This document shows positions 47,192-58,157 of a DNA stretch of 64,000 nt, piece after piece. The stretch's first letter is position 1. The number at the start of each line of letters is the position of its first letter. The DNA is from Roseiconus lacunae (GTDB lineage Bacteria; Planctomycetota; Planctomycetia; Pirellulales; Pirellulaceae). The stretch lies in the NCBI RefSeq assembly GCF_008312935.1, contig NZ_VSZO01000017.1, forward strand, positions 55,912 to 119,911, read 5' to 3'. The notes beneath the pieces are model-generated. The model worked only from the letters and a program-made list of their open reading frames with translations. It did no database searches and had not been told where the DNA came from. The translations under genes were made by a program, and so were the position numbers.

Positions 47192-47221
47192 GTTCAGTTG
47201 GCAATTTGTTCAGTTGGCAAT
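47192..47221. repeat. Short tandem repeat, two copies of GTTCAGTTGGCAAT
   Basis: Two identical 14-bp copies with a period of 16 bp. No function is apparent. Confidence 0.5.
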
Positions 47222-47537
47222 CTAACTGCATCGGAGTTTGCGTTTCGCGGCACTGGTGTCGTTCGGCTTACGACCTCGCTCCAGTAGCACTCCGATTCCC
47301 CCGTCTTTATTTACTAAAGTTCACATACCCAACATCTGGTTCAAGAAATTGGGGCATTCAATTGTCGCCTCACCGGGCGTTTTCTCATCAAGGCGGGGTG
47401 ATCGGATCGTCACAAGCAGATCTTCGAGGGATAATGGTGGAAAAGGCCGACTTAGCCGGGTCGATTAGCGCAAATCATGTATTATCAACTGGTCATGAAA
47501 CATTACCTACTATCCCCCTCGTTACCCGAATGTAACC

Positions 47538-48038
47538 ATGAACCAATTCCCTGTCCTAGTAACCGTGACACTCGTCTCGTGCCTACTCGGGTGTGCGACA
47601 GAGAGTGACATTACCGAGTCATTGACAGACAGTAGTGTCGCCAAAAGTTCGGGTCAGTCACGGGATCTGGAACCATCGCCGGAAATTATCCAGAAGCGAA
47701 TCGAATATCGAGACGCAATGCGTCGCGTCGTTAGCATTCTTGAAGGTCGGTACTTGCAAGGAATAGATAGTATCACACCGCTTGCGGAAGCGAACGTTGA
47801 ATTGGCGGAGGCGGAATTGGCGGCTGCAGTCAGCCAAGAAGAACGCGATGCAGCACTCGAAAAAATGCTGGGGCACGCCATTAAGCGTGAAGACTACGCC
47901 CGTATTACGATGGAGACTGGGGCTGGGCGCACTGACAACCTGGCGATGGCCACTGCGGGCCGGCTTAAGGTGGAGCTGATGCTGCTTGAGGAAAAACAGC
48001 GTTTAGCCACGCCTGTGTCTCCTGAGGATACAGATTAG
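47538..48038 (+). CDS. Small hypothetical lipoprotein
   Basis: This 166-residue protein has a typical lipoprotein signal: a hydrophobic stretch (VLVTVTLVSC) and the lipobox LLGC, which makes Cys19 the likely lipidated residue. The mature part is mostly helical, with a coiled-coil-like region rich in Glu, Ala and Arg (LAEANVELAEAELAAAVSQE). It resembles no family I can name; weak resemblance to TolC-like helical pieces may be only compositional. It lies in the AT-richer block after tRNA-Arg. Confidence 0.55.
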   Translation: MNQFPVLVTVTLVSCLLGCATESDITESLTDSSVAKSSGQSRDLEPSPEIIQKRIEYRDAMRRVVSILEGRYLQGIDSITPLAEANVELAEAELAAAVSQEERDAALEKMLGHAIKREDYARITMETGAGRTDNLAMATAGRLKVELMLLEEKQRLATPVSPEDTD

Positions 48039-48096
48039 AAATCGTCGAATCAGACGATGCACCGAAGGACCGCTTTCGTTATGCCATTAAGAAATC

Positions 48097-48630
48097 ATGC
48101 AAATCGATCACTTAAATTTTGGTTGGTTGCACAAACCGCCGCTACCGACCGCATCGTGCCATTGCTTGGTGGTTCAGGCTAATTCCGGTGTTGTCCTGAT
48201 CGACACCGGCATTGGAATGCACGATGTTGCCAATCCAGAACAACGTATCGGTGCCGAAGCCATCGACGCAGCCGGGCTCAAGTTTTCCCCCAACGTGACA
48301 GCGATCCAACAACTTCGATCGCGCGGTATCGACGCGTCCCGTGTAACTGACATTGTCCTAACACACTGCGATTCCGATCATGTGGGCGGCCGGTCTGACT
48401 TTCCCAATTCAGACGTTCATGTCTCATCCGAAGAGAAGTCCAATCTTGATTCCGGAAATCCACGTTACACACCTCGCGAATTTGGACACGGACCCAAATG
48501 GCAAACATACTCCGAGAATGACTCCAACCATCATTCATCGGACTTGCATGGACTCCTTCTGCACAGTCATATTTGGCAAAGTTGTGACAAGCAACCTGCC
48601 AATCTTCATGGTCGGGCACCATCTCCGTAA
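48097..48630 (+). pseudogene. Truncated metallo-beta-lactamase-fold hydrolase
   Basis: The first 145 residues are MBL-like: VLIDTGIGMHD, then LTHCDSDHVGG with the HxDxDH form of motif 1, and PRYTPREFGHGPKWQTYSEND. After about residue 146 the sequence becomes His- and Ser-rich (SDLHGLLLHSHIWQSCDKQP) and ends at 177 residues, while family members have 240-290. Motifs 3-5 (the later metal-binding His and Asp) are missing in all three plus-strand frames up to the next gene. The protein is thus probably inactive, broken by a rearrangement or deletion at about 48530. A sequencing error seems unlikely, because no later motif is present in another frame. Confidence 0.6.
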
Positions 48631-48665
48631 TGTGCGGACGTCCTAATCTGGAATGAGGTAATTAA

Positions 48666-49631
48666 ATGCGCGGCTTAACCATCATCTTGGCAGCTTTTGC
48701 TTTCGCCCAATTCGTAAAAGCAGATGACAACAAACAGAGCCCGCCAGATGCAGAAAAACTGCTGAAGGATGCGATTGCTTATCGTGAGAAGTTGCCGAGT
48801 TCGTATGCGGTAACTCTGCGAATGCTCAACGTCGTCCTGGATGACAAGGGGTTCATTGACAGCGACACCATTTACCTGTTTTCCGAGGAGCCAAACACAA
48901 AATACGTGGCATTCGGAATTGCGAACTCACGTGATGGTGAATTTGCTCGTAGAACCTGGGATCAAACACTTATCAGAGGACTGACGAGAGCGAGACGTAT
49001 TGGCATACCTACCGGTCCATTTAAAGATCAGACGGTAGAGAATATCAATATTGATCCGAAGGAGTCAAAAACGAAGAGATTCCTGCCAGAGTTTGACCCG
49101 TTCTTTTTCGTTTTGGCTCAAGATACTGACTTTTCCTTTCGGCGAATCAACCGACGGTTTGGGAGCCATATTGATCAATGGTATACCTTTATAGAACAGA
49201 AGCCTGCCGAAAAGGGTTGCATCGAATCGGACTGGCAAGTGAATAAATTGGTGGTCAAGATATGGTTCGACCCATCACAAGGCTGGCTTCCAGTTAGGAT
49301 TGACCGGCTCGGGCTTCCAGAATCGGGCAGCAACGGTGAACGTCCTACGCAATCGACGCAAAGAATTGAGTGGAAGAAGCTGGAAGTCGGTGGAGACCGC
49401 ATCTGGTTGCCTGTGGAATTCAAAAGATCTGCAATCAAGAATCGAGGGAAGGTAACCGATCTAGTAGGTCGATTTTGCTGGAAAGAAACCAAAGAACGAT
49501 CAGTGATCCCTAACCTGGAGGAAGAAGATTGGCGAGAAAGGTTTAGAGAAGAGTTTGATGAGCAATGGAACTGGAATTTCGAAGACTATTTAAGAGCTAA
49601 TTCGTACGAAGCACAGCGAAAAAAGCGTTAG
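48666..49631 (+). CDS. Hypothetical exported protein
   Basis: This 321-residue protein has an N-terminal signal peptide (MRGLTIILAAFAFAQFVKAD). The mature part has many strands and aromatic residues, for example FDPFFFVLAQDTDFSFRRI and KLVVKIWFDPSQGWLPVRID. The last pattern is reminiscent of outer-membrane lipoprotein-sorting (LolA-like) or DUF1571-type proteins found in planctomycetes, but I cannot assign a family with confidence. The C-terminal 60 residues are highly charged. Its base composition is visibly more AT-rich than that of neighbouring genes, which suggests recent acquisition. Confidence 0.6.
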   Translation: MRGLTIILAAFAFAQFVKADDNKQSPPDAEKLLKDAIAYREKLPSSYAVTLRMLNVVLDDKGFIDSDTIYLFSEEPNTKYVAFGIANSRDGEFARRTWDQTLIRGLTRARRIGIPTGPFKDQTVENINIDPKESKTKRFLPEFDPFFFVLAQDTDFSFRRINRRFGSHIDQWYTFIEQKPAEKGCIESDWQVNKLVVKIWFDPSQGWLPVRIDRLGLPESGSNGERPTQSTQRIEWKKLEVGGDRIWLPVEFKRSAIKNRGKVTDLVGRFCWKETKERSVIPNLEEEDWRERFREEFDEQWNWNFEDYLRANSYEAQRKKR

Positions 49632-49653
49632 GGCGTTGGAGTGCCCCAATTAG

Positions 49654-49711
49654 TCAATGGGCGTTTCCAGTGGTCATTGCTCAGAAACCGTGGCGAACGC
49701 CATTCGGCTAA
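49654..49711. repeat. Dispersed palindromic repeat, reverse orientation, diverged
   Basis: TCAATGGGCGTTTCCAGTGG, the core CAGAAACCGTGGCGAACGCC and ATTCGGCTAA. The centre matches the reverse complement of the consensus; the copy is degraded. Confidence 0.5.
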
Positions 49712-49770
49712 ACCTCTCTTTTAACGCTAACGAAGCACCAGCCAGACAGTGATAGTAGTGAGGTCCCTCC

Positions 49771-49812
49771 TATAAAAAAACCGCGAGCCCGATAGAAAGG
49801 ACTCGCGGTTGC
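49771..49812 (-). terminator. Rho-independent terminator of katG
   Basis: On the minus strand a stem of AACCGCGAGTCC and GGGCTCGCGGTT (one mismatch) around an 8-nt loop is followed by a run of T. It begins about 25 bp after the katG stop and ends the gene cleanly. Confidence 0.85.
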
Positions 49813-49838
49813 GTTGGATCAGTCGTGTCCGAGCTTCA

Positions 49839-52633
<2,795 letters not shown>

Positions 52634-54205
52634 TTAGCCCTCGCCCTTGATCGGTGGCAACTTAAGATGTCCGGGTCGGTAGAGCGTGTTGTATGCACAG
52701 AAAGGAACCACGTGACCGCTTGGTAAAACATGGTGAGTGCAGCATTTCATCAATTGACGCACGTCAAAATTGTAGGCGTCCAGAAAGCTGGTGATCGTGA
52801 TTCGAAACATGTCCCGCGCCGAAGCCTTGCCACGCAGCACCTTGGCAAAGAAACGTTGCAGCTTTTCGTCACGTGCCGAAGCAGGCGACACCGTAGATTG
52901 ATCGAGGTCGCCGAACGTCATCACCGCATCTCCACAATCACAATCGCTTCCGCAGTGACTGGCCCGCGATAAGAACACGCGAACCAAGTCTTTGGCTTTC
53001 TCCGGCGTAAAACTGATCCCACCGGCGAGCAGATCCAGGTTGTCAGCGATCGGTGCGGCATCGGATAACGGGATGATCGAACGCCCGTCACGAGCGGCTA
53101 ACATAATTTGATGACAATTGGGGTGCGCACACGGCAATGGGGCAAAGTCATGAGGATGAAACATGCCGCCTGACGCGTCAGCCAATCCGACGATGACATC
53201 GGGAAACGTCACACGGTGTTCCAAGTCGTCGGGGCTTAGATGTCGGCCACTATAGGTTGCCGGCTGCAAGCTAAGCCCGGTGACGTTAGAGCGTGACAAA
53301 GCGTCGGCGAGCAACGTCTCATAGAAGCCGGCGGGGAGTGGTGAAACCAGCGTGGCGACCAGGGTCACGTTTAATCCGGCATCTTCAAGCCGATCGAGGG
53401 CGCGACGCTTTTGTTCAATCAACTGCGTGCCTGAGACATCGCCGCGTAACCTTGTCGCAGTCTTAGCATCGCTGCCGTCGTACTGCAGATAGATTTCCAA
53501 GCGATCACGATGACGCGACAAACGCTGAACCAATTCCGCGTCTTTCGAAAAGCGAACACCGTTGGTATTGATCATCACATAATCGATCGGCCTGGCAAGC
53601 GCCTCCTCGACCACACGCTCGAACTCGGGATGCAACGTTGACTCACCACCGGAAAGTTGACAGACCTCGGCGCGTCCCTCGCATTCGACCAAGCGATCCA
53701 AGCACGCGACAATGTCGGCGAAGGAATGATCACTCCCAGCCGGACTGCTTCCGGCAAAGCACATCGGACAAGTCAAATTACAACGGTCTGTCAGTTCGAC
53801 CAAGCCGATGCAGGTGTGCTGCTCGTGTTCCTCACACAATCCGCAATCGTGGGGGCAGCCTTTGTTCGCCGACGTCCCACGTACCAGTGGCAACACCGAC
53901 GCGGTATGGCCTTCTCCGCGATCCCACCACTGGACGTCGCTGCAAACGAAGTCTTCACGCACGCCGTGTTCGGGGCAGCGTTTTCGAAAATAGACGCGTT
54001 TGCCGCGCACAATAATCTTCGCCGAAACGACTTCCATGCACTCCGGACAAAGTGACTCGGTCGAGCCGACCATCACATGCGACGCACGTGGCCTGGCATC
54101 TGGATAAGAACTGTAATCTGGGCGAGAACCACCAGGGACCGCGGGTTGATTGTGGACATCTGATGGGGTGTCGATCGAAGCGGACGAAGGCTCACTTGGT
54201 CTCAT
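52634..54205 (-). CDS. Radical SAM protein of the Tes/MJ0619 type
   Basis: This 523-residue protein has a radical SAM core with the cluster motif CNLTCPMC (Cys142, 146 and 149). N-terminal extra cysteines are LCPEC (53, 56) with RCPEHG (77), and CPHDCGLC (117, 121, 124) with HTC (132). This Cys-rich N-terminus followed by IGLVELTDRCNLTCPMCFA is typical of the MJ0619-like family, which includes the archaeal tetraether lipid synthase Tes. Near the C-terminus are HCGSDCDCGD and CCTHHVLPSGHVVPFCAYN. In bacteria, related proteins are candidates for joining lipid tails, but the reaction is not known here. The start at 54205 overlaps the end of the upstream membrane-protein gene by 14 bp, indicating co-expression. 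The frame is open 37 codons further upstream. Confidence 0.8.
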   Translation of the reverse strand: MRPSEPSSASIDTPSDVHNQPAVPGGSRPDYSSYPDARPRASHVMVGSTESLCPECMEVVSAKIIVRGKRVYFRKRCPEHGVREDFVCSDVQWWDRGEGHTASVLPLVRGTSANKGCPHDCGLCEEHEQHTCIGLVELTDRCNLTCPMCFAGSSPAGSDHSFADIVACLDRLVECEGRAEVCQLSGGESTLHPEFERVVEEALARPIDYVMINTNGVRFSKDAELVQRLSRHRDRLEIYLQYDGSDAKTATRLRGDVSGTQLIEQKRRALDRLEDAGLNVTLVATLVSPLPAGFYETLLADALSRSNVTGLSLQPATYSGRHLSPDDLEHRVTFPDVIVGLADASGGMFHPHDFAPLPCAHPNCHQIMLAARDGRSIIPLSDAAPIADNLDLLAGGISFTPEKAKDLVRVFLSRASHCGSDCDCGDAVMTFGDLDQSTVSPASARDEKLQRFFAKVLRGKASARDMFRITITSFLDAYNFDVRQLMKCCTHHVLPSGHVVPFCAYNTLYRPGHLKLPPIKGEG

Positions 54206-54779
54206 TGGATTCCTGACTAAAAGGATTCGAGCCGGGCCTGTCCGCGGAAACGGCATACGAAGTCGCCTCCTGCGTACCTGATTCGACGTCAACGAGGTAG
54301 CCATCGGACTGGCCATAAGTCCGTCGGGCGATCGCTCGGATCAAAACGGCAAAGACCGAGAGTACGATCATGTTGGCTACGACGGTCCCCAAACCAAACC
54401 CGACGGAATTGAAGTTCGTCAGCGAGACCGTCGTGATGGTGACGGCCGCGCAAACGGTCACGAACAACGCAAAAAAGGGGATCGCCAATACACACCCCAA
54501 CAACGCACGAAGTGCTCTGCGGAGCGGCGATCCAGGCAGAATCGCCGCGATCAATGCACAACTTGCCGCCCAGATAAACAGATACGCGCCGATCGCAGAG
54601 TCTCCGCGACCTCTTAGCAGCAGAATCGAGAGCAACATCAACACTCCGCCACCGAACGAGATTCCTAGGATCGAGTAAAACCGACCAGGAAAATTGAGGC
54701 TGGATTTCAGGACCGGCGTGACAGCCTTGTCGGTGGCTTCCGAGCTAACGTGATACGGATTCGGCTCGCCTTCGGACAT
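54192..54779 (-). CDS. Hypothetical membrane protein, overlaps the radical SAM gene
   Basis: This 195-residue protein has four predicted membrane helices (for example FYSILGISFGGGVLMLLSIL, YLFIWAASCALIAAIL and ALLGCVLAIPFFALFVTV). The N-terminus contains NPY (MSEGEPNPYHV), a tag often seen in planctomycete membrane proteins. The start at 54779 is supported by GAGGG about 9 nt upstream; a longer frame reaches 54830. It is not recognised as a known family. Its 3' end overlaps the Tes-like radical SAM gene by 14 bp, so it may be a membrane partner of it (inference). Confidence 0.6.
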   Translation of the reverse strand: MSEGEPNPYHVSSEATDKAVTPVLKSSLNFPGRFYSILGISFGGGVLMLLSILLLRGRGDSAIGAYLFIWAASCALIAAILPGSPLRRALRALLGCVLAIPFFALFVTVCAAVTITTVSLTNFNSVGFGLGTVVANMIVLSVFAVLIRAIARRTYGQSDGYLVDVESGTQEATSYAVSADRPGSNPFSQESNETK

Positions 54780-54980
54780 CCAATAACCCTCGGGTAAATG
54801 AACTACGATTGCCTTCTGGATGACGCTCACCTCAAGTTACCATGCTCGCGGGCACCGCGTGTGGCCTGTCCCCTCCTCGATGCCCGTCAATTGACTGCTC
54901 GACGCTGCCCTATCCACTGCGCTGCCTAATCCACTGCTTCAGGCTGGCCAATTGACTGTCTTGAGTGTTACCCTGTTTCT

Positions 54981-55880
54981 ATGCGACGCCAACCGAACCC
55001 ATATCGCTCCCGCCGCGGAACCGTTACCCGCGCTCCGATGCTTGATCAAGAAGAGTATGTCGAGCAGGCACACCTGTTTGAATTGCTTCATGAGCAGGCC
55101 GGTGAAGGGTTCCCGATTCAAGACTTGCTGGAACAATTGCGGCACGAAATCCTCGCGACGACGCGGCTGCCGATGGCAATGGAGTACCTACTGACCGAGG
55201 TACGCCATTCGGGGTTACTCGGCCCCGCGATGCACCAATTGTCACACTACTTCACTCCCTTTCAGACTTTCCTGATCGACCAAAGCGAACTCGACACCGG
55301 TCGCTTCATGATGAACACGGCGTTCAAAGTGATGCAGTCCGAAGCGGAGTATCGAGTTGCCGGGACCACACCGGCAGGAATGTTCTTCTATCAATTCGAA
55401 GTTCTCTGTCGCAACCGGCTCAGCTACGATCTCGGACTGACCGCAATCAGCAGCGACCCGTCTTATGATTCGACGTGGAGCAGTTGGATACTGAAGCTGC
55501 GAGCCGAGATTGGTTTGATCGATTTCGCCGATCTCGTTTTCCTCGCCAGCGATGACTACCTCCGCCGACTCGAGAAGGCGGGCAAAGAGGAAACCGGTAA
55601 GGGCCCCTTCCTGTTTGGTGAAAAGGAAGGCCGCATCGCCTTCGCCAACCGCCGCAAAGACCCTCTCTATCTCTTTAGCGCGTTACAACGCCACCTCGGT
55701 TATCCGGCCGTCCCCAAGCCGACACCCATCGACGAAACAAATGAATTGATTCCACAGATGGCGCGACGTATCGAGCGGCTCGAAGCACGAATCCAACTGA
55801 TGGAAGAAGAACGCCGCCAATCGCTGGACATCACCAAGTTCTACGAACAGAACAAACACCGCCTAAACTATCCCGAGTAA
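54981..55880 (+). CDS. Conserved hypothetical protein with C-terminal coiled coil
   Basis: This 299-residue protein is mostly alpha-helical and soluble. The core contains DQEEYVEQAHLFELL, TTRLPMAMEYLLTEVRHSG and FEVLCRNRLSYDLGLTA, followed by a C-terminal coiled coil (RIERLEARIQLMEEERRQ). I recognise no enzymatic motif. I know of no characterised family; planctomycete-specific distribution is likely. The start is uncertain: ATG at 54981 yields an Arg-rich leader (MRRQPNPYRSRR), while ATG at 55038 (MLDQEEYVEQ) begins right at the regular region and may be the true start. Confidence 0.6.
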   Translation: MRRQPNPYRSRRGTVTRAPMLDQEEYVEQAHLFELLHEQAGEGFPIQDLLEQLRHEILATTRLPMAMEYLLTEVRHSGLLGPAMHQLSHYFTPFQTFLIDQSELDTGRFMMNTAFKVMQSEAEYRVAGTTPAGMFFYQFEVLCRNRLSYDLGLTAISSDPSYDSTWSSWILKLRAEIGLIDFADLVFLASDDYLRRLEKAGKEETGKGPFLFGEKEGRIAFANRRKDPLYLFSALQRHLGYPAVPKPTPIDETNELIPQMARRIERLEARIQLMEEERRQSLDITKFYEQNKHRLNYPE

Positions 55881-56290
55881 GTCGAATGGCCATGGATAGT
55901 GCGATGGATTGATAGTGCGATGGATTTTCGATCAGTCAAACTCGACGACTCCTCTGGATACACATCGCGGCTAGTGTTTTATTCCCATCGGAACATCAGT
56001 CGTGATTGACCAGCCGACGAATGCTCGCGTCCGCTGACTTGAATCAACCGTGGCTAACGCCATGCGGCTGATAAACCCTTCCCACCCATGAGCCGACGTG
56101 CGTTAGCACCGGTTGCGCGAACAGCGATCAATTCTCCGATCAACCGTGGCTAACGCCATGCGGCTGATAGACCCTTCCCACCCATGAGCCGGCGTGCGTT
56201 AGCACCGGTTACGTGACCAGCGATCAATTCTCCGATCAACCGTGGCTAACGCCTTGCGGCTGAGCCGCACTAGCAATTTCGTCCATCACT
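55881..56290. other. 410-bp gap with tandem repeat array
   Basis: No gene. Most of the interval is a short array of dispersed repeats (56009-56268). Confidence 0.5.
56009..56268. repeat. Array of dispersed repeats with 96-bp period
   Basis: A partial copy (CCAGCCGACGAATGCTCGCG) is followed by units starting with ATCAACCGTGGCTAACGCCA at 56043 and 56139 and a partial one at 56235 (exact spacing 96 bp). Each unit contains a CCATGCGGCTGAT half and an ATGAGCCG(A/G)CGTGCGTTAG half, so a unit is one palindrome plus a 30-40-bp linker. The two full units are nearly identical, indicating a recent duplication. Confidence 0.7.
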
Positions 56291-57136
56291 TCAGGAACGT
56301 GGGGCAGCGTAGGGATTGATCGATTCATCGACCGCATGAGGTCGGGGTGACCGCTCTACGAACGTTTGAACGCGCCCTTCAAAATCTGGATCGACGATCG
56401 AATCCTCGGCACCGGTCGCGACTTCATTGATCGCTTCGGCAAGCCGACTTGCATCCTCAAGTCGCTTCTTGGAAGACAATCGCCCGAAGGTGCAATCGCG
56501 CGGAGAGATCGGAAACTCTTCGGTTCCATCAACCGTTCTGGCGACAACACAGATATAGTGCAGACGGTGAAAACAACCCGGCAGTCGCAAGGATTCCACC
56601 GTCGCGCCCAATAGCGAAGCAGCGGGAAACTGATAGCGAGCGCGATCGCCTTCCAGACAAACACCGCCGACCGACACGGTGACAAGCACCAGATCGGACG
56701 CGGTTTCAAATTTGGGAAATAGAGTCGCCTGCATATCAACGCGACGAACGTATTCACACATGACTGCGTCAGAAATCCAGTCCGCGTTCTCTCCCCGCAT
56801 TGGGCCGCAACGGATCCGGCAACGCTTCCGCAGCCTGGCATCCAACCATCGATTCATCGGCCACTCGGGAAACCGTGTCACCCAGAGTACGATCAACAAG
56901 AAACTCAGTGCGGTGGACGTTCCGAGCACGGCCAAGGCGGAGGACAGATCGAGTGGCTTCCAAAGCCGGATCGCCACGGAAAGAGGCATCAGCACGCCGA
57001 CAAACCCGATCGTCGTCGGCAATGCAACGAGGAATAAATTGCTCAGCACCGTAAAACCGATTGACAATGCCCGCGAACCGGCTTGATCAACCGGGGTGAT
57101 TGTGGCGAGATGGCTGGAAGCGGTTGCGGGGTTCAT
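56291..57136 (-). CDS. Hypothetical membrane-anchored protein with NPY tail
   Basis: This 281-residue protein has two N-terminal membrane helices (about 24-45 with LSNLFLVALPTTIGFVGVLMPL, and about 67-85 with TALSFLLIVLWV) and a soluble domain of about 180 residues with no recognised fold. It ends in INPYAAPRS, an NPY-containing C-terminal tag common among planctomycete hypotheticals. The region between about 120 and 230 is strand-rich (LVLVTVSVGGVCLEGDRARY). I prefer the ATG at 57136 to the upstream start at 57163. It is divergent from pncC. Confidence 0.55.
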   Translation of the reverse strand: MNPATASSHLATITPVDQAGSRALSIGFTVLSNLFLVALPTTIGFVGVLMPLSVAIRLWKPLDLSSALAVLGTSTALSFLLIVLWVTRFPEWPMNRWLDARLRKRCRIRCGPMRGENADWISDAVMCEYVRRVDMQATLFPKFETASDLVLVTVSVGGVCLEGDRARYQFPAASLLGATVESLRLPGCFHRLHYICVVARTVDGTEEFPISPRDCTFGRLSSKKRLEDASRLAEAINEVATGAEDSIVDPDFEGRVQTFVERSPRPHAVDESINPYAAPRS

Positions 57137-57365
57137 CGGTGTGGAAGATGATTCGCGGCACAAAATGTCAGGCGGTCCTCGGCAAACGACCGCCCATCAC
57201 GATAACACGGCACCGCGGGGCGATCGCCGTAGACTTTTCCGACTTCCGGTCAAACGTACTCACCCGGGGTCTGCCTGTGCTGATTGCGGAAGCGTGCTAC
57301 CGACCAAGCGGCCGCCACCGGACAACCCCGGCGCCGACCGGATCCAACTCAAGCGAGATACATCG

Positions 57366-57839
57366 ATGGACTTAGAAACGATCGCCGAACACGTGGCACA
57401 AAAACTCGCCGACCGCGGCGAGCGGCTGGCATTGGCGGAAAGCTGCACCGGCGGCTTGATCGCGGCGACGCTAGCGACGATTCCGGGGATATCGACGAAC
57501 CTCGCCGGATCGATGGTCGTTTATCAGGAAGCGACCAAGCAGTCCTGGCTTGGCGTCGCCGAAGACACATTGGCCGAACACACAGCGGTCAGTCCTCCTG
57601 TGGCGCACCAGATGGTGACCGGATTACTCCAGCGGACGCCGCAGGCTGAACTCGGGGCGTCCGTGACGGGACACCTCGGTCCCGATGCCCCCGACGGATT
57701 TGACGGACTGGTATTCGTCGGCCTCTGTCGCCGTGGAGAATCGCCGAAAATCCTACGAGTGGATCTTGCGAAGAAAAAACGCGTCGCCCGCCAGCGTGAA
57801 GCGGCGATGCGAGTTCTGGAATTGCTCCTCGACTTGTAA
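57366..57839 (+). CDS. pncC: Nicotinamide-nucleotide amidohydrolase, stand-alone CinA C-terminal domain
   Basis: This 157-residue protein is the PncC (CinA C-terminal) enzyme, which hydrolyses NMN to NaMN in pyridine nucleotide recycling. Motifs are LALAESCTGGLIAATLATIPG, SMVVYQEATKQSWLGV and the TAVSPPVAHQM region. The N-terminal molybdenum-cofactor-like domain of longer CinA proteins is absent. The ATG at 57366 is chosen because upstream frame residues are unrelated (the frame is open back to 57096). Confidence 0.9.
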   Translation: MDLETIAEHVAQKLADRGERLALAESCTGGLIAATLATIPGISTNLAGSMVVYQEATKQSWLGVAEDTLAEHTAVSPPVAHQMVTGLLQRTPQAELGASVTGHLGPDAPDGFDGLVFVGLCRRGESPKILRVDLAKKKRVARQREAAMRVLELLLDL

Positions 57840-58157
57840 AGTTTCAGTCACCTGGTCGATCGCTTTGCGCCGATGGGGAAAGTTCGGCAGCCGTTTTTGG
57901 AGCTTGCTGGGCAGAGAGAACATGAACGTTGCCAAGCAAAAGCCGGGCGCAAATTGCAAAAAAAGGCAAATTGCCGTTGACGCTCGGGGAGTGTCAACGC
58001 ATATTCTTCGCTCCCTGGTTGATCAGCCCGGTTGACCAGCAAACGTTGCTGCCAGTTTTGCTGACCAGGGAAGTGGGAGAATTTGCCGCCGAGACGTTTT
58101 CTCGGGCCCGGTGATTTTGCTAACACCACCCGACCTTTAAACAAGGCTCGTGACCAT
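57840..58157. other. rplA upstream region
   Basis: 318 bp between pncC and rplA. It contains a candidate promoter (57977-58005) and a CTGGTT/AACCAG-like stretch with two related GACCAG words, which may form leader RNA structure. rplK is not here. A Shine-Dalgarno-like AAGG lies 12 nt before rplA. Confidence 0.4.
57977..58005 (+). promoter_or_regulatory. Candidate sigma70-type promoter of the rplA operon
   Basis: A TTGACG (-35) at 57977 and CATATT (-10) at 58000 are separated by 17 bp. A GTTGAC/GTCAAC inverted repeat (57976-57996) overlaps it. The resulting leader would be about 145 nt. This is an inspection-only call. Confidence 0.3.

Larger units (their letters stand above)
46627..47537. 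other. 911-bp gene-free stretch after tRNA-Arg
   Basis: No supported gene. Contents: a 16-bp-period tandem repeat (two copies of GTTCAGTTGGCAAT at 47192 and 47208) and a full copy of the dispersed repeat at 47064-47122. An open frame at 47158-47535 lacks family resemblance and a Shine-Dalgarno sequence. This is the start of the more AT-rich accessory block. Confidence 0.5.

Noticed and set aside
47158..47535. 125-residue open frame in the post-tRNA gap
   Set aside because: No Shine-Dalgarno sequence, no domain and abnormal composition (many Arg and Ser); probably chance.
56009..56268. CRISPR-like array
   Set aside because: The 96-bp period has only two full units, the intervening sequence is also repeated, and there are no unique spacers or cas genes.
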